64,000 bases of DNA from Hymenobacter wooponensis (GCF_004745865.1 NZ_SRKZ01000008.1:142660-206659); one strand, 5' to 3'; positions 1 to 8,854 are shown, counted from the stretch's first letter. Notes: generated by a model not told the origin, from the sequence alone. Translations and numbers: made by a program.

Positions 1-523
1 GGTTGCCGGTGGGCTCGTCGGCCAGCAGCAGCGGCGGGGCGTTCACCACGGCGCGGGCCACGGCCACGCGCTGCTGCTGCCCACCCGAGAGCTGCAGCGG
101 AAAGTGGTTGCGCCGGTGCAGCAGCTGCATTTTCTCCAGCACCTGCTCTACCCGCTGCCGCCGCTCGGCGGCCCCCACGCCGAGGTAGCGCAGGGGCAGC
201 TCCACGTTCTCAAACACCGTCAGCTCGTCAATCAGGTTGAAGCTCTGAAACACGAAGCCCAGGCTGCGCTTGCGCAGCTCGGCCCGCTGGCGCTCCGAGT
301 AGCGGCTGGTTTCGGTGCCCAGCAGTTGCAGGCTGCCGCCGTCGGGCTCGTCAAGCAGGCCCAGCAGGTTGAGCAGCGTCGATTTGCCGCAGCCTGAGGG
401 GCCCATGATGGCCACAAACTCCCCCTGCTCTACCGTCAGCGAGACGTGGTTCAGCGCCTTGGTTTGCACCTCCTCGGTGCGGTACACCTTTTCCAGGTTT
501 TCGGTCTTAATCATGCGTTTCAT
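1..523 (-). CDS. ABC transporter ATP-binding protein, MacB/LolD type (partial, 3' end outside window)
   Basis: Reads off the left edge of the window; about 174 residues are present from an ATG at 521-523. The Walker A motif GPSGCGKST follows a canonical start, then a Q-loop (FVFQSFNLI), the signature LSGGQQQRVAVARA and the beginning of Walker B (LLLADEPTGN). This spacing is typical of the small ATPases that pair with FtsX/MacB-like permeases in macrolide, lipoprotein or peptide export. It is cytoplasmic and would energise a permease expected just beyond the window. It lies 24 bp downstream of the HlyD-type adaptor on the same strand, so the two are probably co-transcribed. The exported substrate cannot be told from sequence. 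Confidence 0.93.
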   Translation of the reverse strand, partial: MKRMIKTENLEKVYRTEEVQTKALNHVSLTVEQGEFVAIMGPSGCGKSTLLNLLGLLDEPDGGSLQLLGTETSRYSERQRAELRKRSLGFVFQSFNLIDELTVFENVELPLRYLGVGAAERRQRVEQVLEKMQLLHRRNHFPLQLSGGQQQRVAVARAVVNAPPLLLADEPTGN

Positions 524-547
524 GCTTTACTAGTCAATTTTAACTAC

Positions 548-1807
548 CTAGGGGCGGCCATTATCCAGCACCAGCTCCTGCTGGTCGGCGTAGCCTTCGT
601 AGCTGGAAGTCACGACTTGGTCGCCGGGCTGCAGGCCCGCCAGCACTTCATAATAATCAGGGTTCTGCCGCCCGAGCCGGATGGCCACCCGCTGGGCCCG
701 GGTGCCGTCGGCCGCCAGCTTGAACGCCCAGTTGCCCACGGTTTGCTGGTAAAAGCCGCCTTTAGGCAGCAGCACCGCCGGGGCCTTCGCGCTCAGCGCT
801 AAGCGGATGGGCAAGGTCTGGCCGCGCCGCAGGCCCGGGGGCGCGGTACCGGTAAAGGCCAAGTCGATTTGCACACCTTTAGCGACTTGCGCGAAGATTT
901 TGGTCACCCGCAAGGCATACGCCTGGCCCTCCACCACCACTTCGCCCACCTGACCGGCCGCGATGCGCGCAATGTAAAACTCGTCCACCGCGGCGTGCAG
1001 TTTCACGCCCGCCAGCGCGTCAATCTGCCCTAGGCGCTGGCCCCGGGTTTTGACCTCGCCCACTTCCGCCGCCAGCGAGCTGAGTTGCCCGCCGACCGGA
1101 GCCCGCAGCAGCAGGTCGTCCATCTTGCGCCGCATCAGGGCCAGGTTGCTGGTCATGCGCCGTACCGACTCCTGCATGGTGCCCAGCTGCTGCTGCATGG
1201 CCACCGAATCCTGGCGCAGGGCCTGCCGCGTGAGCTGTCGCCGGCGTAGCTGGTAGCGGTAGGCGTTCTGGCTCTGCAAGTATTCTTGCCGCGCAATCGC
1301 CTTCAGGTCGTAGAGCACCTGGTTGGTGTCGAATACCCGCCGGGCCTCGGCCAGCTGGAAGTCGATGTCAGCCAGCTGATTTTGGCGCAGGATGCGGTTT
1401 TGCAGCAGCTGGGTTCGGGTGTTGCGCAGGTTGTTCATCAGGTCGTACACGGCCGTTTCGCGGTTTACCATTTCCAGCTGCAGGTCGGGGTTGGCCAGTT
1501 GGAGCAGGGGCTGGCCCGCCGTTAGGGTCGCGCCTTCTTCCACCAGCACCTGCTGCACCGTGCCGGCCTCCGCCGCGTCGAGGTACACGGTGCGCAGCGG
1601 CTGGACCACCCCGTCGATGGCCGTGAACTCCTGAAAGTTGCCCCGCGTGACGGGGCTGATGGTCAGCCGGCTGGCCGCGACGTGCCGCCCCTGGCCCGGC
1701 CTAGGCCAGTAGATACCGGCCGCGCCCGTGCCGGCCAGCACCAGGGCTCCCAGCCACCACCAGCGGGCTACAAACGACCACTTTTTTTTCGGTATCAAGA
1801 TATCCAT
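548..1807 (-). CDS. HlyD/MacA-family periplasmic adaptor subunit of an efflux pump
   Basis: About 419 residues from the ATG whose product begins MDILIPKKKW; an upstream in-frame ATG at 1876 would add 23 residues without family resemblance. There is one N-terminal membrane helix (about residues 15-35), then a biotinyl-lipoyl-like half, a long coiled-coil hairpin rich in Leu/Gln/Arg (about residues 110-230), the second lipoyl half and beta-barrel segments. The C-terminal part (GLQPGDQVVTSSY) is typical of MacA-like adaptors. The protein would bridge an inner-membrane ABC permease to a TolC-like channel. It is first in the operon with the ATPase at 1-523 and is divergent from the NtrC/kinase pair, its likely regulators. 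Confidence 0.9.
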   Translation of the reverse strand: MDILIPKKKWSFVARWWWLGALVLAGTGAAGIYWPRPGQGRHVAASRLTISPVTRGNFQEFTAIDGVVQPLRTVYLDAAEAGTVQQVLVEEGATLTAGQPLLQLANPDLQLEMVNRETAVYDLMNNLRNTRTQLLQNRILRQNQLADIDFQLAEARRVFDTNQVLYDLKAIARQEYLQSQNAYRYQLRRRQLTRQALRQDSVAMQQQLGTMQESVRRMTSNLALMRRKMDDLLLRAPVGGQLSSLAAEVGEVKTRGQRLGQIDALAGVKLHAAVDEFYIARIAAGQVGEVVVEGQAYALRVTKIFAQVAKGVQIDLAFTGTAPPGLRRGQTLPIRLALSAKAPAVLLPKGGFYQQTVGNWAFKLAADGTRAQRVAIRLGRQNPDYYEVLAGLQPGDQVVTSSYEGYADQQELVLDNGRP

Positions 1808-2112
1808 TTGGTTCGGCGCAGAAACTAACAGCAAGAAACTAGTGACCGGAGGGCCCAAGAACGGTGCCGTTGCCATAAATACTTGCTAATCAGCCGCCTG
1901 AATCGAAAGCCCAGGAGAAAGCTGTTGCCAAACGTCCGGTTTTGCTACAATTAACCGTTCGGTTCTGATACAGTCCGAAGCAGTTGCCAGACTGGAGAAC
2001 AGCCTGGCTGACTGAAAACCAGTATTTTCCCAGGCCTGCACGGTTTATGTGGCCGGGGTTGGGACGGGTGCCCGCCAGCCCCGACTTTTACAGTTTACCA
2101 AGCCCCTTTTTC
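1808..2112. promoter_or_regulatory. Divergent intergenic region between efflux operon and NtrC-type regulator
   Basis: A 305-bp gap between two divergent start codons, which must hold both promoters. It is less GC-rich around 1880-1990 than its flanks. Because the neighbouring regulator is a sigma-54 activator, I looked for a -24/-12 GG-N10-GC element; a TTGGCA stretch on the minus strand near 1925 resembles a -24 half but lacks a convincing -12 half. No terminator or repeat was seen. Confidence 0.35.
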
Positions 2113-3486
2113 ATGAATCTGAAGCATGCCCGCATCCTGGTGGTAGACGACGAGCCCGATGTGCTGTTCGCCCTCAAGCTGCTACTCAAAACCGAGGTGC
2201 GGGAAGTGGTGACGGAGAAAAACCCGGAGCTGCTGCTCTCCCTGCTTCGCCAGCAGCATTTCGACGCCGTGCTGCTCGACATGAACTACCGCAGCGGTCA
2301 GGCGACCGGCAACGAGGGCTTCTACTGGCTGGGCCGCATTCTGGAGCACGACCCCACCACAGCCGTTATCCTGATTACGGCCTATGGCGACGTGCGCACG
2401 GCGGTCCGCGCCCTTAAAGCCGGCGCCACCGACTTTCTGCTTAAGCCCTGGCACAACGAACAGCTGCTGCAAACGCTGACCGCCGCCCTTCAACCTAAAC
2501 CCGGCAACAAAAGCGGAGGTAGCCCGAAAAAAGTAGTCGGGCCGGCCGCCACTACTGCCTTGCTGGGTGAGTCAGCCGCCATGCAGGAAGTCCGAGCCAT
2601 CATTGAAAAGGTCGCCCCGACCGAGGCCAACGTGCTGCTGCTGGGCGAGAACGGCACGGGAAAAGAGCTGGTCGCCAAATCCCTGCACGAGCAGTCGCGC
2701 CGCGCCGCCCGGCCTTTCGTGGCCGCCGACGTGGCCGCGCTCAGCGAGGGGTTGTTTGAAAGCGAGCTGTTCGGGCACACCAAGGGCGCGTTCACGGATG
2801 CCCAGGCCAGCCGCGTGGGCCGGTTGGAGGCGGCCGCCGGCGGAACCCTGTTTCTGGATGAGATTGGCAACATTGGCCTGCCGCAGCAAGCCAAGCTGCT
2901 CACGGCCTTGCAAAATCGCCAGGTGGTGCCCGTGGGGAGCAATACCCCCATACCGGTAGATATCCGGCTGTTGTCGGCCACCAACGCCCCGTTGCACGCT
3001 CTGGTAGCCCGCGGTGCTTTCCGCCAGGACTTGATGTACCGCCTCAATACGGTCGAAATCACGCTGCCGCCCCTGCGCGAACGGGCCGACGACGTGCAGC
3101 TGCTGGCCCAGCACTTCGCCCAGGTGTACGCGGCCCGCAACCGGCAACCCGTACCGGAATTCAGCGCTGCCGCCCTGCGCAAGCTCCGGGAGCACGCTTG
3201 GCCCGGCAACGTGCGGGAGCTGCAGCACGCCGTGGAGCGGGCCATTATCCTGGGGACAGGTCCCGTGCTGCTGCCGGCTGATTTCTTGTTTCGGGACCCC
3301 GAATCGACGGCGGCTGCCGCAGCAGCGGCGACCGGGGCGGAGCAGCCGCTGCCGTTGCTGGAAGTAGAAAAAAACACCATTCAGCAGGCCATTGAGCGCC
3401 ACCGGGGCAACCTCACCAAAGCGGCCAAGGAGCTGGGCCTCACCCGCACGGCCCTCTACCGTCGGCTCGACAAGCATGATATTTAA
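2113..3486 (+). CDS. Sigma-54-dependent response regulator, NtrC family
   Basis: About 457 residues from the ATG of MNLKHARILVVDDEPD; the reading frame stays open 129 bp further upstream but without homology. The receiver domain has acidic residues D12/D13 and phosphoacceptor D56 (VLLDMNY). After a linker comes the AAA+ domain with Walker A GENGTGKE, the sigma-54 loop written GAFTDA rather than GAFTGA, and the GGTLFLDEIGN Walker B region. A Fis-type helix-turn-helix closes the protein (LTKAAKELGLTRTALYRRL). It should activate sigma-54 promoters when phosphorylated by the kinase that overlaps its 3' end. The divergent efflux operon is the natural target (inference). Confidence 0.95.
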   Translation: MNLKHARILVVDDEPDVLFALKLLLKTEVREVVTEKNPELLLSLLRQQHFDAVLLDMNYRSGQATGNEGFYWLGRILEHDPTTAVILITAYGDVRTAVRALKAGATDFLLKPWHNEQLLQTLTAALQPKPGNKSGGSPKKVVGPAATTALLGESAAMQEVRAIIEKVAPTEANVLLLGENGTGKELVAKSLHEQSRRAARPFVAADVAALSEGLFESELFGHTKGAFTDAQASRVGRLEAAAGGTLFLDEIGNIGLPQQAKLLTALQNRQVVPVGSNTPIPVDIRLLSATNAPLHALVARGAFRQDLMYRLNTVEITLPPLRERADDVQLLAQHFAQVYAARNRQPVPEFSAAALRKLREHAWPGNVRELQHAVERAIILGTGPVLLPADFLFRDPESTAAAAAAATGAEQPLPLLEVEKNTIQQAIERHRGNLTKAAKELGLTRTALYRRLDKHDI

Positions 3487-4831
3487 GAGTCTGGACGTGC
3501 GCCTGCTGGGACGGTTGGTACTGCTGGTGGCCTCGCTGGCCGGGGGCGGATACGCTGCGCAGCACCACGCCTACGGGCTGGCCCTGGGGGGCCTAGTGCT
3601 GGTAGTAGTGCTGGTCCTAGACCTGACCCGCTACCTGACGCGCGGCCAGCGGGCCCTGGCCGACTTTACCCTGGCCCTCCAGTACCGCGACTTTTCGCGG
3701 GAGTACCCGGCGCAGTCCGGCCCGGCGGCGCTGCGGCCCTTCCATGAGGCCTTCAACCAGGTCAACGCCACGTTTCGGGAGCTGCGGGCCGAGCAGGAAG
3801 GGCAATTTCAGTACCTGCAAACCATCCTGGCCCTGCTCGATACCGGCATCGTCTCCTACGACGCGGCGGGCACCGTGGCCTGGGTGAACGAGGCGTTCAA
3901 ACAGCTGCTGCACCTGCCCTACTTGAAAAATATTCGGGCGCTGCAAGCCCGGCAGCCAGTTCTGTACGAGGCCATCTGCCGGGCGGTGCCCGGCCAGCCC
4001 GCGGTGGTAAAACTGACGGTGGGCCTCCAAACGGTGCAGCTGCTCGTGTCGGCTACCCAGTTCAAGCTCCGCGGCGAAGCCTTTACCCTCCTAGCCTTTA
4101 AAAATGTGAGCCAGACCCTGGCCGATGCCGAAACGGCCGCCTGGCAGCAGCTGCTGCGGGTGATGACGCACGAAATCATGAACTCAGTTGCCCCCATCGC
4201 TTCGCTGGCGGATTCGTTGGGCCGCCACGTGCAGCGCGGCCGGCAGCCGGAAGTTCCCGGTGAGCTGCTCGACGACGTGGGCACCGGCATTCGCATCATC
4301 CAGCAGCGCAGCGAAGGGCTGCTGCGCTTCGCCCAGGTGTACCGCAACTTTAGCAACCTGGCCTCGCCGCAGCGCACCACCCTCTACGTGCAGGAACTGC
4401 TCCAGACCACCCGGCAGCTGCTGGCGGAGCAGCTGGCCGCGCAAGGCATTGCGATTACCCTCAGCATCCGGCCCGCGCACCTCACCCTGCACGCCGATGG
4501 CCATCTGCTGGAGCAGGTGCTCATTAATCTGGTGCTCAATGCGGCGCAGGCACTCACCCAAACCCCCACCCCTCGCCTTAGCCTGCGGGCCTGGCCCGAT
4601 GAACAGCAGCGGGTGGTCATCGAGGTGAAGGACAACGGGAGTGGCATTCCCGCCGACGTGCTGGACAGCATCTTTATTCCGTTTTTCACCACCCGACCCC
4701 ACGGCTCCGGGATTGGGCTGAGCCTGGCCAAGCAAATCATGCAGCTGCACCAGGGTAGCATCCAGGTCCATTCCGTAGCGGGGGCGGGCAGCACGTTTCA
4801 GCTCTGGTTTCCTTCTTCGGTTACCCATTAG
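3476..4831 (+). CDS. Sensor histidine kinase paired with the NtrC-type regulator
   Basis: About 451 residues; the chosen ATG overlaps the end of the response-regulator gene by 11 bp, a typical translational coupling. Two N-terminal membrane helices (about residues 9-55) are followed by a PAS-like segment (about 115-215). The H-box is RVMTHEIMNSVAPI, the N-box NLVLNAAQAL, and the G-boxes DNGSGIP and GSGIGLSLA, so the catalytic core is complete. It resembles NtrB/AtoS-like kinases that partner with NtrC regulators. With no large periplasmic loop between the helices, the signal is probably membrane or cytoplasmic. Together with the regulator it likely controls the efflux operon. Confidence 0.93.
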   Translation: MIFKSLDVRLLGRLVLLVASLAGGGYAAQHHAYGLALGGLVLVVVLVLDLTRYLTRGQRALADFTLALQYRDFSREYPAQSGPAALRPFHEAFNQVNATFRELRAEQEGQFQYLQTILALLDTGIVSYDAAGTVAWVNEAFKQLLHLPYLKNIRALQARQPVLYEAICRAVPGQPAVVKLTVGLQTVQLLVSATQFKLRGEAFTLLAFKNVSQTLADAETAAWQQLLRVMTHEIMNSVAPIASLADSLGRHVQRGRQPEVPGELLDDVGTGIRIIQQRSEGLLRFAQVYRNFSNLASPQRTTLYVQELLQTTRQLLAEQLAAQGIAITLSIRPAHLTLHADGHLLEQVLINLVLNAAQALTQTPTPRLSLRAWPDEQQRVVIEVKDNGSGIPADVLDSIFIPFFTTRPHGSGIGLSLAKQIMQLHQGSIQVHSVAGAGSTFQLWFPSSVTH

Positions 4832-4863
4832 AGTACTATTCTGCTGGGAACGGCTTTGGTTAA

Positions 4864-4950
4864 GCGGACGAGGTGGCCGCGGCAGTTGCTTTTCTGGCGG
4901 CCACCGAAGCCTCCTATATTACCGGCGTTGACCGGCCGGCGGTTAAACGC
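4864..4950 (+). pseudogene. C-terminal scrap of a short-chain dehydrogenase
   Basis: Reads ADEVAAAVAFLAATEASYIT followed by GVD, the near-universal end of SDR proteins (FLAS-EASYITG), but there is no Rossmann N-terminus upstream and the expected glycine-rich end is lost. It is a degraded remnant only; about 28 residues are recognisable. Confidence 0.65.
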
Positions 4951-5250
4951 CGCTGTAAGATGCTCGGGGATGCGCGCAACCTGTTGACTAACCTATTGGG
5001 CATCCCCGACCACAATATCCCAAGTCGGGCACGAGGTGCCGCCGGCGACCGGCCACCCGCCCTCATCTTGCGGGTGGTTGCCCGCTTGGTGTTGCGCCCC
5101 TGTGTTGCGGCAGTTAGCCGTAGCCTCTTGTCCGCTTACGCACGCGCCTTGCAGCTCTCCATCACAAGGTCCCCACGAAGCCGAGAGGCACCCCGCCGCT
5201 ATTACTCACCGCACGTATTCTAGAAGATGCGCAACAACGGCGCGGGCTAC
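4951..5250. other. Non-coding or unrecognisable decayed DNA
   Basis: No convincing gene. A reading frame continues from the SDR scrap to 5223 but its product has no recognisable motif. A small hairpin (8-bp arms at 5053-5060 and 5070-5077) is present, of unknown role. Confidence 0.5.
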
Positions 5251-6094
5251 TTATTCTGGTGCCTCCCGATGAGGAAAATGGCCAATTCCTGCCAGCAGAA
5301 GCCGCCGATAGCCAGCGGTGAAGTACTGCTGCTGCCCTTCCGATTCCTGGGGGCCATCACAGGCGTCGGCGTCACCTTGCACCATGAGGGTGGGCACGGA
5401 TAGGGATTCCGTAGCCAGCAGCTGTTGCACTAACGCTGCGTAGCGGTGGTCTGTGGCCTCTGTTGCTAGCCACCGGGCCCGATAGGCATTGAGCGTAATA
5501 GCCGCCCAGTATGGCCCAAGGAAGCTGGCGGCCGTGGCGGCAAACTCCGCCTCGTCCTACCAGCCCGGGGGGCTCCACGTGTGACAGTGGATGTGCGCAA
5601 AACCTACCGGGTCTTCTCGTACGGCGTTCGCGCCGGCCTCGGTGCACATAAACCACTGGTACCAGAACAAGCGCGCTTGCGCAAAATCGGGCAGCGAAAA
5701 ACGGCCCCGGGGTTGGTAGGCCAGCGCCAGGGCCGTAATAGCCGTGATTCATTCCGGAAAAAGGGCCGCCAGCTTGTAGGCCACCCGCGCCCCCCGGTCG
5801 TGTCCCACCACGCCCACTTGCGCTACGCGCAGGGCATTCAGCAAATCCACGGCATCCTGGGCCAGCGCCACGCCGGAGCCCACGCGGGGGGTATGCGGGT
5901 CGAGAAACCGGGTGGGGGCCGTTCCGCGCAGCGCGGGGATGATCGTGCGAAAGCCGGCTTCTTGCAGGCGCCGGGCTACGACCTGCCAGCCCCGGGGCAT
6001 CCGGCCCTCCGTGCAATATCAGCACGGCGGGCCCCGTAGCGGGTCCGCCTTCTTCGTAGGCAATATCGAGCAGATCGGTGCGAATTGACAGCAT
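5251..6094 (-). pseudogene. Alpha/beta hydrolase (epoxide hydrolase/haloalkane dehalogenase-like), disrupted
   Basis: The start MLSIRTDLLDIAYEEGG and the oxyanion segment ILHGGPDA are in one frame; the rest (GWQVVARRLQEAGFRTI, PALRGTAPTRF, nucleophile region GVVGHDRGARVAYKLA) is in another, so a one-base frameshift lies near 6000. In-frame stops follow near 5747 and 5560, yet the C-terminal part, including LMVQGDADACD and GIGHFPHREAPE, can still be read to the stop at 5251. The nucleophile Asp of GHDRG and the late His of GHFPHRE fit this hydrolase group. Three independent lesions make it a true pseudogene rather than a sequencing slip. Confidence 0.85.
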
Positions 6095-6198
6095 GGAGTA
6101 GCCAGTAGCGTGGGGGGTGTGTGGGCTTAGAGGAGGCCGGTATAGTAACAGCAGCTGGCCTAGGCGGTTGTCCTGTTGCTTGCTGGGCAGTTGATACG

Positions 6199-6479
6199 TT
6201 AAAACGACTCGCCCAACGAAAGCTGGTTGTCCGCCTGGGTACTTGGCACGCCCGCTTTCTGGTAGTCTCCCACGCGCTTTTCAAAGAAGGTGATTTTGCC
6301 CTGCAGCGAAATCATCTCCATAAAGTCGAAGGGGTTAGTGACGTGGTAGAGCGGGGCATACCCGAGCGATACTAGCAGGGGGCGGCTACAAACTTGATGG
6401 ACTGGCTTGTGGCGTTCATGCCACGTAGGCTCACGGGCAGCGCGTCGGTTATGAGCTCCTGCTCAGTGGTCAGGTCCTC
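6199..6479 (-). pseudogene. 3' fragment of ribonucleotide reductase small subunit (nrdB)
   Basis: Reads ITDALPVSLRGMNAT and SQSIKFVA in one frame, then after a frameshift near 6375 continues LLVSLGYAPLY, NPFDFMEMISLQGK, FFEKRVGDYQKAGV, ending in SLGESF before the stop at 6199. This is the C-terminal quarter of class Ia NrdB. The radical-site helices are missing, so it is a dead partial copy; the functional gene must lie elsewhere. Confidence 0.85.
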
Positions 6480-6489
6480 GCCGTTGCCG

Positions 6490-6527
6490 GGCCGTTGCGG
6501 CGCTCCTGCTTGAGCGCCGCAACGGCC
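6490..6527. terminator. Strong GC-rich hairpin (16-bp perfect arms, 6-nt loop)
   Basis: Arms at 6490-6505 and 6512-6527 are exact reverse complements around a 6-base loop. There is no T-tract on either side, so an intrinsic terminator is not certain. It lies just upstream of the nrdB fragment (minus strand). It could be a REP-like element; no second copy was seen in the window. Confidence 0.45.
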
Positions 6528-6556
6528 TCCTCCTGCCCCCCGATGTTACCTAAACG

Positions 6557-6740
6557 CTATAAGTGCTGTTCGTCGGCCGGCGGTTCCAGGCGCGTGCCGT
6601 GGGTCAAACGCAGGATAAACGCCACCATCTGCTGGCGGGAGGCCGGGGTCTGGAGAGAAAAAAGCGGGGGTAACATCGCTCCCTCCGAGCGAATAATGCG
6701 CCGGATTTTCGCCTTAATTTGTTCTTTAGCAAGGCCTTAC
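6557..6740 (-). pseudogene. Unrecognised gene remnant
   Basis: An open stretch with a sensible amino-acid composition (LAKEQIKAKIRRIIRSEGAM, then LPPLFSLQTPASRQQMVAFI) ends at 6557 and has no start codon. The EGAMLPP and MVAFILRL segments faintly recall the C-terminus of a c-type cytochrome, but no CxxCH is present. I do not assign a function. Confidence 0.25.
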
Positions 6741-6811
6741 CGCAGATTTTCAGGAAAAGTGAACAGCTCTTGTCCGATACAATGCAACTTAGTACTGGGG
6801 CCGGTTGCCCA

Positions 6812-7501
6812 TCAGTTGACCAGCCCTTGCTGCAGGGCATAGCGCACGAGCGTTGCCGTATTACGCGTGCCCGTTTTCTCCAGCAGGCGCTCCCGGTACG
6901 TTTCCACGGTGCGTTTACTGGTCAACAGCTGCGCCGCGATTTCAGCGTTGGTGTAGCCCAGCACCAGCAGGTGCAACACCTGGTGCTCGCGGGCCGAGAG
7001 CGTCCCGTGTTCAGCAGGCTGCCGGCTGGCCGCAGCAGCCGGCTGCGGGGAGAAGGGCGCCGGCAGTGCGGGGAGAGCGGTGGCCGCGGGCAGCTGCCGC
7101 AGGGCCTGCAGGCCGCGCTCCGGGCTGAGGTACGGCCGGCCAGCGGCCACTAGGCGCAGCGCCAGCAGGAGTTCCTCGTGGGTGCTCGTTTTGTCGATAT
7201 AGCCCGAGGCCCCGGCGGTAAAGATGGCGGCCACCAGGGCCGGCGTCGCTTCGGTGGAGAGCACCAAGACGCGCGGGGCCGCGGGACCAGCTGGCAGCTG
7301 GGTTAGCAGCGTCAGGACGTCCTGCCCGGGCATGATCCGGTCGAGCACGACGACCTCGGCGGGGGAGTGCGCCAGCCACTCCAGTACTTGTGCTCCCGTG
7401 CTTACCTCGCCGGCCACGCACAGGTCGGGCTGCTGAGCCACCAGCAGGCGCATCCCTATTCGTGCCACGGGATGATCATCGGCTAACAGAATTCGAATCA
7501 T
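6812..7501 (-). CDS. LuxR/NarL-family response regulator
   Basis: About 229 residues from the ATG of MIRILLADDHPVAR; the frame is open a further 52 codons upstream without family resemblance. The receiver has D8/D9 and phosphoacceptor D54 (VVVLDRIMPG), and S/T and K positions near 82 and 103 are present. A Pro/Ala-rich linker (about 135-165) leads to a C-terminal LuxR HTH (LSAREHQVLHLLVLGYTNAE, then KRTVETYRERLLEKTGTRN). It is an orphan: no kinase is adjacent on either side, where only gene remnants remain. The partner kinase and targets are unknown. Confidence 0.93.
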   Translation of the reverse strand: MIRILLADDHPVARIGMRLLVAQQPDLCVAGEVSTGAQVLEWLAHSPAEVVVLDRIMPGQDVLTLLTQLPAGPAAPRVLVLSTEATPALVAAIFTAGASGYIDKTSTHEELLLALRLVAAGRPYLSPERGLQALRQLPAATALPALPAPFSPQPAAAASRQPAEHGTLSAREHQVLHLLVLGYTNAEIAAQLLTSKRTVETYRERLLEKTGTRNTATLVRYALQQGLVN

Positions 7502-7803
7502 AGCAGACCGCAAGACGAAAGGATATTCGCTTTTACGTGGGGCCAGGTTACTGTACTCCCACGCGAGCGCTAAGGTTGGCGATAATAATACGTATCTAAT
7601 CCAGGGCTTCCTCCACGCAAGTGAGGAAGCGGGGATTGCCCGGCCAGGGATTGGCAACGGACTGGTTTATTCGTTTCTTGTCGGGCAACATCTCCCCTTC
7701 TTCGTTAAAGCGGCAGGTGTACTACACCTGGTTATCCGCGCACGATGCCACCATCAAAGGTATCTACCAAGTAGGTAGCCCAACCCGCAGCTCGCCAAGC
7801 TGC

Positions 7804-8286
7804 CTACTGTGACGGATAGTCAAGGATGGCTACAACTTTTGAAGGGTGAATTTTCCGTAGTTGACGAGCTACGTCTTTGGGGATCTGCAAGACCCGGTAG
7901 GTGTCTTGGGCTACTAGTACAAGGCGGCGCTTGCGGCGTTCGACTTTCCTCAAGCAGGAACAATTAATCGGCGTGTCTTTCTGAAAGCTCCACCGCATCG
8001 GATCTGCCCAGGCCCCTCCCACTAACGCGTCGCCACCCAGGGCACATAATATTTTTGATATAAAACGGAGATCTTGTTTGCTAATATCAGCATCAGCGGG
8101 CTGGGCTGGCAAGCCATGGGGCCGAGTCAAGCGCTCAGCTACGTGGTGGAGCGCTACCGGCTGGATTATCCGAAGGAGGGGGAGCGGGTCAGCCGTGAGG
8201 TGGTAGATCACTGCGGGCACCGAGCGCGGGGGCGGCCACAATAGCGCCTTGGCAGGGGTGGGTTCCGGGCTACGCTTCCCCCGCAT
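7804..8286 (-). CDS. Hypothetical protein
   Basis: A 160-residue open frame from an ATG at 8284-8286. The N-terminal third is Pro/Ala-rich and could be spurious; the C-terminal half (FISKILCALGGDALVGGAWA, RKVERRKRRLVLVAQDTYRV, HPSKVVAILDYPSQ) has a more natural composition and sits in a locally AT-richer stretch. No known domain is recognised. It may be a decayed gene like its neighbours, or a chance frame. Confidence 0.3.
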   Translation of the reverse strand: MRGKRSPEPTPAKALLWPPPRSVPAVIYHLTADPLPLLRIIQPVALHHVAERLTRPHGLPAQPADADISKQDLRFISKILCALGGDALVGGAWADPMRWSFQKDTPINCSCLRKVERRKRRLVLVAQDTYRVLQIPKDVARQLRKIHPSKVVAILDYPSQ

Positions 8287-8352
8287 GCAACCATTTTAGC
8301 CCTGAAGGAATCTACGAGGCAGCTAGCTCTCGCTTTCCTCACCCCTCTGACT

Positions 8353-8796
8353 ATGCGCCTTGTATTTGTACTCTTGATGGTAGGCAGCCTTATGAGTTGT
8401 CAAAAAGACAGTACCGCTGCTTCGGCGGCGGCGTTGCTGCCGGGCGATTGGTACCAGCAAAGCGTGACGTTCTACCACTACGACCTGGAGGGGCGCCTGC
8501 GCAGTGAGCAAACCAGCCCGTCTGGCCCCCATAATAAGCTGATGGTAACCGACAGCACGATTGCTTACTACAGCGATATCAGCAGTGGTCCCGGCCCAGG
8601 TCCCACGCCCGGTCAGTGGGTGGTGCGCCGCTACTCGCTGCAGGGTGACACCATCCGCTATGTGAATGATGGTCGGCCCGAGGTGATTAAGGAGATTTCC
8701 GCCCATCGCCTCGTCCTGCATCATCCCGGCAGAGCCGCCATTACCCCTGGCTTTAGTACGGGCTATAGTGAGCACGACGCGACCTATACCCGCTAG
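8353..8796 (+). CDS. Small lipoprotein, lipocalin-like
   Basis: 147 residues with a lipoprotein signal peptide; the lipobox reads LMSC with the acylated Cys near residue 16. The mature part begins QKDSTAASAAALLPGDWYQQ and alternates short strands (VTDSTIAYY, YSLQGDTIRYV, EISAHRLVLHH), the pattern of the small lipocalin-like or DUF4923-like lipoproteins common in Bacteroidota. A clear terminator follows 58 bp downstream, so it is a stand-alone transcription unit. The ligand is unknown. Confidence 0.8.
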   Translation: MRLVFVLLMVGSLMSCQKDSTAASAAALLPGDWYQQSVTFYHYDLEGRLRSEQTSPSGPHNKLMVTDSTIAYYSDISSGPGPGPTPGQWVVRRYSLQGDTIRYVNDGRPEVIKEISAHRLVLHHPGRAAITPGFSTGYSEHDATYTR

Positions 8797-8854
8797 CTCT
8801 ACCAGTACGTAGCTAGCTTGATTGCTCGAACAGCGCAGCTCTGAGTTCATAATC

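Noticed and set aside
1877..2112. Possible sigma-54 -24/-12 promoter for the efflux operon
   Set aside because: A TGGCA half is present but no GC at the required 10-base spacing was found.
2490..3477. Two long minus-strand frames opposite the NtrC-type gene
   Set aside because: The plus-strand regulator has all expected motifs; these are mirror frames.
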